DNA of 10,282 bases, taken from the NCBI GenBank assembly GCA_030433055.1, contig JAUILJ010000208.1:1-10282 (forward strand). The letters run 5' to 3'. The position numbers and the translations under genes are program-made. The stretch is from Polyangia bacterium (lineage in GTDB: Bacteria; Myxococcota_A; Polyangia; Polyangiales; Polyangiaceae). Positions 1-5,775 of the stretch are shown here, in pieces; position 1 is the stretch's first letter; each line of letters begins with the position of its first letter. The notes under the pieces were generated by a model, which was given only the letters and a program-made list of their open reading frames with translations, ran no database searches and was not told where the DNA came from.

Positions 1-93
1 GACTTCCTTCTGTTCAAGACCCAGGGTCTCTGCGAGTTCGCGTGCCGTGCAGCCGAGTTCTTTGCGCAGTTGCTTGATGTCTTCCGGGCTCAC
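1..93 (-). CDS. HTH (XRE-like) DNA-binding protein, N-terminal fragment
   Basis: Reading leftward from a GTG at 93, the frame gives MSPEDIKQLRKELG, then CTARELAETLGLEQKEV, and runs off the window edge. The spacing of I..LR..LG.T..ELAE.LGL matches the first helices and the start of the recognition helix of the XRE/Cro HTH fold, so the role is probably sequence-specific DNA binding, perhaps as a regulator or an antitoxin-type protein. The frame stays open upstream to a stop at 238-240. A TTG at 132 would add LPSLPGEHYCPAV, and that peptide looks plausible as coding sequence. Neither start has a well-spaced ribosome binding site: a GGGGGAG lies about 15 bases before the GTG, and GGGAG touches the TTG. 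The gene is divergent from the lipoprotein gene at 163. The function of the rest of the protein cannot be seen. Confidence 0.55.
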   Translation of the reverse strand, partial: MSPEDIKQLRKELGCTARELAETLGLEQKEV

Positions 94-162
94 AGCGGGA
101 CAGTAGTGCTCCCCCGGCAGTGAAGGAAGCAACTCCCGTGTGATCGGGCCGAAGTTCTCTGG

Positions 163-1635
163 GTGAATACCAGACGAATCGAAGCGAAGCGTACCCAGGC
201 CCCACAGCTGGTCGCGGGACTGGCATTGGTCGTGGCCTCAGGCTGCGAGCCCTCGCTGGATGTGCCCCAGGCTCAGGTGGAGACCCAACGAGAGATCCAG
301 GTGCACGGCGCGCCGACGGACGGAGGAACCGCGGAGGTTCTGCGCTTCGAGGTCCCCCGGGCGGAGCCGGGTTCGTTGCGCCTCTTCGAGGGCAGCTTGA
401 GTGAGTACTACGAGCGCAGGATCCGGGAGCGGGACCTCCCGGACTCGCTGCTCGAGCGTCAGGTCCCCGCGTTGACGTGGGGCGCGCTGCCGAGCGTGCC
501 TGGCACCGCTTGGCTCGGTACCGCGCAGCCACTCACGCCGGGCCAACGCTACTCCCTTGCCGAGGCTGGCGCTGGGTTGCTGCTGGAGATCGACGTCGCG
601 CTCGAGCAGCCGACCTACGCCACACGCATCTGGCCCATCGCGCAGCGCACGGGGCGCCTCGCGGTGTATTGCGCAGGAACGTCGGTCCAACCCGGTGAGG
701 TCGCGCTCGATGGCTGTGCCGCAGCGGGGAGTGTTACCGCAGGGATTGGGGAGTCCGGTCTGCTTGGTGGCGACTGTTTCACGCTGGCGCTTCAGGAATC
801 GTCTCCCGAACCCTGCCTGGCTCCCCTGGCGATTGGAGACGTCTGGTTGCCCAGCACACAGCTCGGCAGTCCTGACGACTCTGAACCGCAGGCGATGCAG
901 TGTGAGAGCCAGGAGCGCAAAGTCGGCAACGGATGCGCGTTGGTCGGAGACTCATACGTCGTATTTCGGAAGCCCACGGACCAAATGTGGGTGCTGACGT
1001 TCGACGGGCGAACCTTTGGTCCCGAGGTGGGCGATTCCCTGGTGATCCGACAACTGAACAGCCAGAGCGAGTACAGTTATTCGTTGTTCAGTGTGGATCA
1101 TCTGGGGACCTCAACGTTGGTCGCCGGAAAATTGGCCACTCTCAGGGCAACGCCGCGTGTCGTGTTGAATGAGGTGCTCGCCAACTCGAATGGCCCAGAG
1201 CCCGCGCAGGAATGGATTGAGATATTCAACGCGGGCACGCTCGTCGCATCGTTGGAGGGTTTGGTGCTCGAAGACGGTGCGGGTGAAGTGGAGTTGCCCG
1301 CTGCACACCTGCAGCCGGGTGAATACGCGCTACTCGTCACCCCTGAGTATGATCGCGCTTATCCCTTCGACCTGTCACCCTCGATGGACGTCCAGTTGAT
1401 CGAAGTCGAGCAGCTGGGCCGGGGTGGGCTATCCAATTCAGGGGAGCCGCTCATCTTGCGTGGCGCGGGCGGTGAACTGCTCTCAGCCATTCCACCATTG
1501 AAACACACCAGGCCAGGGTATAGCGTTGCAAGGCGGACACCGGAGCTGACTGATGTTCTCACGTCCTTCCAAACCCACGGCGCGCCAGGCGCGTCACCAG
1601 GCGAAGCGAACCACTTCGACGAGCCAAGCGACTGA
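163..1635 (+). CDS. Lamin-tail-domain surface lipoprotein
   Basis: This 490-residue protein starts at GTG 163. A basic N-terminus (RRIEAKR), a hydrophobic stretch and a lipobox-like VASGC ending at Cys28 indicate a signal-peptidase-II lipoprotein. Ala rather than Leu at position -3 is less usual but tolerated. The middle (about 30-330) resembles no domain I can name; it carries several scattered cysteines (as in DGCAAAG, GDCFTL and NGCALVGD) that could form disulfides outside the cytoplasm. Residues about 332-445 look like a lamin-tail (LTD) domain: VVLNEVLANS, then EWIEIFN, LEGLVLEDG, LQPGEYALLV and LSNSGEPLILR, the usual beta-sandwich signposts. In bacteria LTD domains occur mostly on secreted or surface proteins, with no fixed biochemical role. 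The short tail after the domain is Pro/Gly-rich. A GAAG eight bases before the start is a weak ribosome binding site. The lipoprotein and LTD calls are firm; the function is unknown. Confidence 0.8.
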   Translation: MNTRRIEAKRTQAPQLVAGLALVVASGCEPSLDVPQAQVETQREIQVHGAPTDGGTAEVLRFEVPRAEPGSLRLFEGSLSEYYERRIRERDLPDSLLERQVPALTWGALPSVPGTAWLGTAQPLTPGQRYSLAEAGAGLLLEIDVALEQPTYATRIWPIAQRTGRLAVYCAGTSVQPGEVALDGCAAAGSVTAGIGESGLLGGDCFTLALQESSPEPCLAPLAIGDVWLPSTQLGSPDDSEPQAMQCESQERKVGNGCALVGDSYVVFRKPTDQMWVLTFDGRTFGPEVGDSLVIRQLNSQSEYSYSLFSVDHLGTSTLVAGKLATLRATPRVVLNEVLANSNGPEPAQEWIEIFNAGTLVASLEGLVLEDGAGEVELPAAHLQPGEYALLVTPEYDRAYPFDLSPSMDVQLIEVEQLGRGGLSNSGEPLILRGAGGELLSAIPPLKHTRPGYSVARRTPELTDVLTSFQTHGAPGASPGEANHFDEPSD

Positions 1636-1871
1636 CTTGGCGCAACTCGCGGCCAGCATCACGGTTGCAGATGAAGGTCAGTCACGCGTACGATTCGGTC
1701 GCGTCCCGTTTGCGTTCCAGTGTCGAAACTGGCGTGTTGCTGATCGTTCTGTAGGTGTTGTGGTTTGGCCCACGGCGGAGCGGGCTGCGGGGCCCTCATC
1801 AGCCTGCGTTCCTCGCCTGGCGCGGCCCCGGCCCCCGGTTGTTCGCGCATTCGTGGGACTGCGCCGCACCT

Positions 1872-1920
1872 CCAACCCCAATGACTTGAGACAATCTGGG
1901 CAAACCCAAGATGGGGTTGG
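1872..1920. repeat. Inverted repeat CCAACCCC / GGGGTTGG
   Basis: An eight-base perfect inverted repeat (1872-1879 and 1913-1920) encloses a second short stem, TGGG-CAAA-CCCA, near 1897-1908. There is no T-run after it, so it is not a standard intrinsic terminator. It lies just upstream of the candidate promoter and could be an operator or part of an RNA structure. The CCAACC/GGTTGG core recurs at 2006-2052. Confidence 0.45.
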
Positions 1921-1952
1921 CCGACAATCTCGCTGCGCTCCGCCAGTTTCAA

Positions 1953-1980
1953 TTGACGAATGCGGGGCCGTTTCCATAAA
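1953..1980 (+). promoter_or_regulatory. Candidate sigma70-type promoter for the HTH regulator gene
   Basis: TTGACG (1953-1958, five of six matches to the -35 consensus) is followed after 16 bases by CATAAA (1975-1980, four of six to the -10). The surrounding bases are the most AT-rich in this intergenic region. Transcription would start near 1987 and give a leader of about 180 bases before the GTG at 2168. This is a sequence match only. Confidence 0.4.
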
Positions 1981-2005
1981 CCAAGATTAGCTTCACTGCG
2001 GCCTT

Positions 2006-2052
2006 TGGTTGGCGCCCAGCGATGGTGCGCTAGCCCTGTGGTTCCCCAACCA
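2006..2052 (+). repeat. Inverted repeat TGGTTGG / CCAACCA in the leader of the HTH gene
   Basis: A seven-base perfect inverted repeat (2006-2012 and 2046-2052) encloses a smaller stem, AGCG-ATGGTG-CGCT (2018-2031). It lies just downstream of the expected transcription start, so it would fold in the leader RNA. Its core can also pair with the arms of the 1872-1920 repeat, which would allow alternative structures only if a transcript covered both. Confidence 0.4.
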
Positions 2053-2138
2053 TGGTCAAGGCCATCACCGCACCGCGGTGCTGTCGCGTGACCCCGCGAC
2101 TCCACATCCCACGACGCCGCGTTCCCTGACGCGCGAAC

Positions 2139-2170
2139 CCAAACCCCAAACCCCAAAGGGGGCTAGTGTG
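2139..2170 (+). promoter_or_regulatory. Ribosome binding site inside a CCCC-AAA-GGGGG hairpin
   Basis: The Shine-Dalgarno-like AAAGGGGG (2155-2162) sits five bases before the GTG start at 2168. Directly upstream are three C-runs in a row separated by AAA. The nearest, CCCC at 2151-2154, can pair with the GGGG of the binding site over a three-base loop, and the upstream C-runs offer alternative partners. The strong binding site decides the start of the HTH gene. The possible self-sequestration is inferred. Confidence 0.45.
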
Positions 2171-2800
2171 AACCAACGAGCCACTGCCGACGCTTCCGCC
2201 GAACAGAATCCCGAGATCGAACCCGAGTGGGAAGATGGCCGCAGCTCGGGATCGCGCATCAAAGTCTACCGCCGCGAGGAGCAGGCCCCACTGACCACGC
2301 GTCAGGTTGCGGAGCTGTTGGGATGCGGCGTGAAGACGGTTCACAACTGGGTAGCCGACGGTCGGATCCCTCACTTTCGCACTCCCGGGCGGCATTTACG
2401 TTTCCGTGCGGAAGACGTGGCCGAGTTCATGCGGCGCTCCGGCTTCCCGGTTCCCGATGAGCTGAGCTGCCGATGTCCGCTGCTGCTGGTTGCCGAGGAC
2501 TCGACCGCGGCGCTCCTCGGATTGCCCCGTGGTGCCATCAGCCTCGAGAATCCCCTCGACGCGCTCGTGATGTGCCCATCCCACCGCCCGCTCGTGGTCG
2601 TGGTCGTGGCGGAGCAAATGGCCGGCGTGGACCTCCGCGCGTTCCGCGCAGCGATCGAGCGCGCCTGTGATGATTGCCGAGTAGTCTGGGTCGGGCCCAC
2701 ACCGCAGGACGGCGAGGGTTACGAAATGCTGGACGCCCTCGACGCGGGAAGCCTGGCGAACTTGCTTCGCGTGCGGCGGCGAGACCGTCCAATCCCCTGA
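2168..2800 (+). CDS. HTH (MerR/excisionase-type) regulator with receiver-like tail
   Basis: The protein has 210 residues from GTG 2168, chosen for the AAAGGGGG ribosome binding site five bases upstream. Residues 1-40 are an acidic, likely disordered leader. Residues 41-90 (PLTTRQVAELLGCGVKTVHNW, then ADGRIPHFRTPGRHLRF and the AEDVAEFM helix) are a clear MerR/excisionase-like winged HTH, in which the R..R..RF wing contacts DNA. Residues 102-205 alternate hydrophobic strands (PLLLVAED, PLVVVVVAEQ, RVVWVG) with helices, as in a response-regulator receiver fold. There is no Asp at the end of the third strand, where phosphorylation would occur, so this may be a pseudo-receiver. The likely role is transcription regulation by dimerisation or protein contact rather than phosphotransfer. 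It is a single-gene unit ended by a strong terminator. The HTH call is firm, the tail assignment tentative, and the target genes unknown. Confidence 0.8.
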   Translation: MNQRATADASAEQNPEIEPEWEDGRSSGSRIKVYRREEQAPLTTRQVAELLGCGVKTVHNWVADGRIPHFRTPGRHLRFRAEDVAEFMRRSGFPVPDELSCRCPLLLVAEDSTAALLGLPRGAISLENPLDALVMCPSHRPLVVVVVAEQMAGVDLRAFRAAIERACDDCRVVWVGPTPQDGEGYEMLDALDAGSLANLLRVRRRDRPIP

Positions 2801-2817
2801 CGCTCAGGTACATGACA

Positions 2818-2855
2818 AGAGCCGGGCCCGCGGTCGCGCCGCCCGGCTCTTTTTG
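2818..2855 (+). terminator. Intrinsic terminator after the HTH gene
   Basis: A perfect ten-base stem, AGAGCCGGGC (2818-2827) with GCCCGGCTCT (2841-2850), encloses a 13-base loop and runs into TTTTTGTG. It begins 17 bases after the HTH stop. On the other strand the same hairpin is followed by only two T residues, so it would be a weak stop for the convergent gene that ends at 2868. Confidence 0.9.
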
Positions 2856-2867
2856 TGTGGGGTGGTC

Positions 2868-4229
2868 CTAGGAACCGGCGATCGTCATGCTCGAAACGCG
2901 GAACGTCGGCGCGGCGACGGAGGTCTTCATGACCAAGTCGTCGGCGACGGCGTCGATGTTCTTGAGCATGGTGTCGAGGTTCGAGGACGCCGTGATCTCG
3001 CTGACGGGGAACGTCAGCTCTCCGTTCTCGATCCAGAAACCCGCTGCGCCCCGGCTGAAGTCACCCGTGACCGCGTTGAAGCCAAAGCCCATCATCTCGG
3101 TTACGTAGAGCCCGCGCTTCGTAGAGCGGATCAGCTCGTCTCGAGTCAGCTTTCCGGGCTGGAGCACGAAGTTGCTGGTGGATGAACCGACGGACGCCCC
3201 ACCGCGAGACGCGCTTCCGGTCGACTGCTTGCCAAGCTTGCGCGCGCTGTACCAATCGAGCAGGAACGTCTTGAGTTCGCCGTCCTGCACCACGACGTTC
3301 TTTCTGGACGGCATGCCCTCTCCGTCGAAAGGTCGCGAACCGGGGGCCCGTGGTAGCAATGGATCGTCTACCAGTGTCACGAGGGGGCTTGCTACGCTGC
3401 TACCTTCTCTTTCCGTGAGGTAACTCGACTTGCGCCAGACGGCTCCGCCGGTGATGCATCCCGCGAACGTGCCGATGATCGAGCGCGCGACGTCAGGGTC
3501 GAAGACGACCGGTGCCTCGCACGTGTCGACCTTGCGGGCACCCAGCTGGCGCAAAGTGCGGCGCGCGGCTTCGCGCCCCACTTCTTCCGTGTCCTCTAGG
3601 TCAGCCAGGTGACGGCAGGCAGACCAATAGAATCCGCGGCGGTTCTTACCCCCCTCGTCCTTCGCGACCGGAGAGACGACCAACGACGCGTAGGATCCGC
3701 GCGTGGCTCCCACGAAACCGTTGGAGAGCACCATGACCCGTATCCCGCTGGTGCGCGCGAAGGTGGCGCCTTCGGACAAGGTGAGGCGTGGGTCGAAATC
3801 GAGCGCGGCCTTCTCAGCGCGCTTGGCTCGCTCCAGTGCCGCCGCCGCGTCGATCTCCTCCACCGCCGGGTCGTATAGGTCGAGATCGGGGAACGGCGCC
3901 TTGGCGAGCAGCTCGGCGTCTGCGGGACCTTCACAGGTGTCCGGTTGGCTCAGGTCCAGCAGCGAGATGGCGTCTGCGACCAGGCGCTCGAGGCCGGCGT
4001 CCGACAGATCACTGGTTGCGCTCATCGCCACGCGCTGGTCGCGTAGGACCTTCATCGAAACGCTGCGGTGACCTGCTTCTTCCACCAGCTCGGGCTCCCC
4101 GAGGCGCACCTTGGTCGAAAGTTCCCAACCGGAGCGCGCTGAGACCTCGGCGATGTCGGCGCCCGCCTTTCGGGCGCGGTCCACGAGTTTCTCGGCAAGC
4201 TCTGTGAGCTGTGCGGTGTCGTCCTTCAT
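2868..4229 (-). CDS. pmbA: TldE/PmbA-family protein (TldD-TldE protease partner)
   Basis: The 453-residue length is typical for the PmbA/TldE family (peptidase U62-related). TldE forms a complex with the metalloprotease TldD; in Escherichia coli the pair matures microcin B17 and degrades unfolded peptides such as CcdA. Diagnostic segments are SRPFDGEGMPSRKNVVVQDG (299-318), KTFLLD (320-325) and GFGFNAVTGDFSRGAAGFWI (381-400). No HExxxH zinc motif is present, which fits TldE rather than the catalytic TldD. The N-terminal half (1-230) carries the family's usual alpha/beta domain. The ATG at 4229 has a GGAG about 11 bases upstream. It lies 42 bases after the membrane-protein gene on the same strand, so the two may be co-transcribed. 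No tldD is visible here, so the catalytic partner must be encoded elsewhere. The family call is firm; the substrate is unknown. Confidence 0.9.
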   Translation of the reverse strand: MKDDTAQLTELAEKLVDRARKAGADIAEVSARSGWELSTKVRLGEPELVEEAGHRSVSMKVLRDQRVAMSATSDLSDAGLERLVADAISLLDLSQPDTCEGPADAELLAKAPFPDLDLYDPAVEEIDAAAALERAKRAEKAALDFDPRLTLSEGATFARTSGIRVMVLSNGFVGATRGSYASLVVSPVAKDEGGKNRRGFYWSACRHLADLEDTEEVGREAARRTLRQLGARKVDTCEAPVVFDPDVARSIIGTFAGCITGGAVWRKSSYLTEREGSSVASPLVTLVDDPLLPRAPGSRPFDGEGMPSRKNVVVQDGELKTFLLDWYSARKLGKQSTGSASRGGASVGSSTSNFVLQPGKLTRDELIRSTKRGLYVTEMMGFGFNAVTGDFSRGAAGFWIENGELTFPVSEITASSNLDTMLKNIDAVADDLVMKTSVAAPTFRVSSMTIAGS

Positions 4230-4271
4230 CTTCGTTCGTGCTCCATCTTGGGCGGGCGGGCCGAAGTTACA

Positions 4272-4862
4272 CTAGCTCAGTTCCGGGTGTCGCCGCGACC
4301 GGCGAGCGATCGACGTCGAGGCGGTTCGGCTGAGGCCGCGCATGCAGTAGAGGGTCCAGAGCGTCCCCAGCGCCAGAATCGGTAGCATCCACATCAGGGC
4401 GTGCCCGAGCGGCGTCCCGCTGACGTGGTGGACACCGAAGTCGCCGTGGAACTGTCGGTAGGTCCCATACGTTCCCAGCCTCCGGTAGCTCACTACGAAT
4501 AGCGCGAGCCCGAGCAACACGGGGCCGCTCGCGAGCCGGATCATGAAGCTGGCCTTTGCGTGCTCGTTGCGTGTGGCAAGGAGGAAGCCTAGCGCCGGGG
4601 AACTCGCGTCGAGCAACACCCAGAGTAGGCCCCAAGGCGTGACCATGGCCGCCCCGTCGAACCAATACGCCACGGACCAGTCCGGGGCGAAGGCGATGAA
4701 ATAGCCGCAGACGGGCGCGAAGATCAGCAGCCCATAGGCGCCGCTGAGTAACGCACCGCGGTGGCGCACGATCAATCGATCGCGGCCCGCCTTGCTCACG
4801 CTGATCCAGGCGAAGACGACGCCCAAGGCGAAGCCGATCAGGGGGCCGAGAAGCGCTGGCAC
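4272..4862 (-). CDS. Hypothetical five-segment membrane protein
   Basis: This 196-residue protein, read from GTG 4862, has hydrophobic segments near residues 4-22, 38-59, 71-96, 110-126 and 153-174, so it is probably an integral inner-membrane protein. The loops carry few charges, and the C-terminus (RRSRRH) is strongly basic and likely cytoplasmic. The stretch between segments four and five contains HGDFGVHHVSG, where three His residues could bind a metal or cofactor; this is only a possibility. I recognise no family. No Shine-Dalgarno sequence precedes the GTG, but a TAGAAC hexamer lies exactly six bases upstream, compatible with a leaderless transcript. The gene is followed 42 bases later by the TldE-type gene and is divergent from larB. 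No functional link to either neighbour is evident from the sequence. Confidence 0.65.
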   Translation of the reverse strand: MPALLGPLIGFALGVVFAWISVSKAGRDRLIVRHRGALLSGAYGLLIFAPVCGYFIAFAPDWSVAYWFDGAAMVTPWGLLWVLLDASSPALGFLLATRNEHAKASFMIRLASGPVLLGLALFVVSYRRLGTYGTYRQFHGDFGVHHVSGTPLGHALMWMLPILALGTLWTLYCMRGLSRTASTSIARRSRRHPELS

Positions 4863-5010
4863 TCGAAGGTTCTAGTGGCGGGCCGGGGTGAGCACAAGCG
4901 GGCACACTCGGCGTCTCCGCCGCTCCACGCTCGTAGGGAGCCGCCGGAGCGGGCGCTTCCGGTCCGTCGTCGAAGTGGTGGAGGGGGGAGCGAGGGACTA
5001 TAGAGCCCCT
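4863..5010. promoter_or_regulatory. Divergent promoter region between membrane-protein gene and larB
   Basis: These 148 bases separate two GTG starts pointing away from each other. On the rightward side TATAGA (4999-5004) lies six bases before the larB GTG. On the leftward side TAGAAC (4874-4869) lies six bases before the other GTG, with a poor -35 (TTGTGC) 17 bases further up. Neither start has a well-placed Shine-Dalgarno sequence; for larB the nearest purine run, GAGGG, is about 14 bases away. I see no clear operator palindrome, such as a nickel-regulator (NikR-type) site. Confidence 0.4.
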
Positions 5011-5775
5011 GTGAACACGCAATCCGTGCGCGAACTGCTGCAGAAGGTCCAGAGCGGTGAGGTCTCATTGGATTCGGCGGTGGATTTGCTCAAGCAGCTC
5101 CCCGTCGAGGATCTCGGCTTTGCCAACGTCGATCACCACCGAGCGCTGCGCCAGGGCCTCCCGGAGGTCGTGCTTGGAGAGGCGAAGACCCCAGAGCAGA
5201 TCATCGGTATCGCCCAGGCGCTGCTCGCGCGCGCCTCCAATGTGCTGATTACGCGCGTGGAAAATGAGAAGGCGATGCGAATCTGTGAAGCGCTGCCCCA
5301 GCTGGAGTATCGGGCAACCGCCCGTGTGGTCGTCAGCCGAGAGAGGGAGATCGACTCGCTCACCAACTCGCCGGTGGCCATCGTCACCGCGGGGACCAGT
5401 GACATCCCTGTCGCAGAAGAAGCGGCGGAGACACTGGCCGCGTGCGGCGCGAACTATGAGCGCGTGTTCGATGTCGGCGTGGCGGGGATTCATCGGGTCG
5501 TGCGCCACCTGGATTTGCTCCAGCACGCTCCTGTCGCGATCGTCGTCGCGGGAATGGAGGGGGCGCTGGCTAGCGTCGTGGGCGGGCTGATCGCAGGACC
5601 CGTGATCGCGGTGCCCACCTCCGTCGGGTACGGGACGGCGCTGGGAGGTTTTACTGCGCTCTTCGGTATGCTGACAGGCTGTGCTTCGGGCGTTTCCGTG
5701 GTGAACATCGACAACGGTTTTGGCGCTGCGATGGCGGCATTCCGTATCCTGCGTCGCTTCGAGGCACCAGTATGA
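5011..5775 (+). CDS. larB: LarB, nickel-pincer cofactor biosynthesis carboxylase/hydrolase
   Basis: LarB carboxylates the pyridinium ring of nicotinic acid adenine dinucleotide at C5 and cleaves the phosphoanhydride. This gives pyridinium-3,5-biscarboxylic acid mononucleotide, the first intermediate of the nickel-pincer nucleotide cofactor. The 254 residues fit the family. The N-terminal helical part ends in the signature DHHRALRQGLPEVVLGEAKT (41-60). The C-terminal half (about 119-250) is the PurE-like AIR-carboxylase fold, with VAIVTAGTSDIPVAEEA, the GMEGALASVVGGL loop (Glu183) and MLTGCASG, whose Cys224 corresponds to the cysteine used by LarB to bind its substrate. The GTG at 5011 is preferred because the family-like sequence begins there; the open frame upstream to 4888 is Arg-rich and unlike LarB. 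The stop overlaps the larC start in an ATGA, so translation is coupled. The call is firm; the start is slightly less certain. Confidence 0.95.
   Translation: MNTQSVRELLQKVQSGEVSLDSAVDLLKQLPVEDLGFANVDHHRALRQGLPEVVLGEAKTPEQIIGIAQALLARASNVLITRVENEKAMRICEALPQLEYRATARVVVSREREIDSLTNSPVAIVTAGTSDIPVAEEAAETLAACGANYERVFDVGVAGIHRVVRHLDLLQHAPVAIVVAGMEGALASVVGGLIAGPVIAVPTSVGYGTALGGFTALFGMLTGCASGVSVVNIDNGFGAAMAAFRILRRFEAPV

Larger units (their letters stand above)
1636..2167. other. 532-base non-coding region with inverted repeats and a promoter
   Basis: No convincing gene lies here. Open frames on both strands give low-complexity, Arg/Pro/Trp-rich translations without domains or ribosome binding sites. 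From left to right I see: a small hairpin (CCAGT at 1717-1721 with ACTGG at 1728-1732); a CGGGGCC/GGCCCCG pair (1788-1794 with 1824-1830); an inverted repeat at 1872-1920; a candidate promoter at 1953-1980; a second inverted repeat at 2006-2052; and the ribosome-binding-site hairpin of the next gene. None of the hairpins is followed by a T-run, so no clear terminator for the lipoprotein gene is visible. The length and the number of stems would suit a regulated leader or a small RNA, but nothing matches an RNA family I recognise. Confidence 0.6.

Noticed and set aside
1659..2156. Long minus-strand open frame across the intergenic region.
   Set aside because: The translation is Arg/Pro/Trp-rich without recognisable motifs, and it overlaps the promoter and hairpins of the HTH gene.
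2009..2167. Upstream TTG start that would lengthen the HTH protein by 53 residues.
   Set aside because: It lacks a ribosome binding site, and the added residues are low-complexity; the GTG at 2168 has a strong, well-spaced site.
4888..5010. Upstream in-frame start that would lengthen LarB by 41 residues.
   Set aside because: The extra residues are Arg/Ser-rich and unlike LarB; the family-like sequence starts at 5011.
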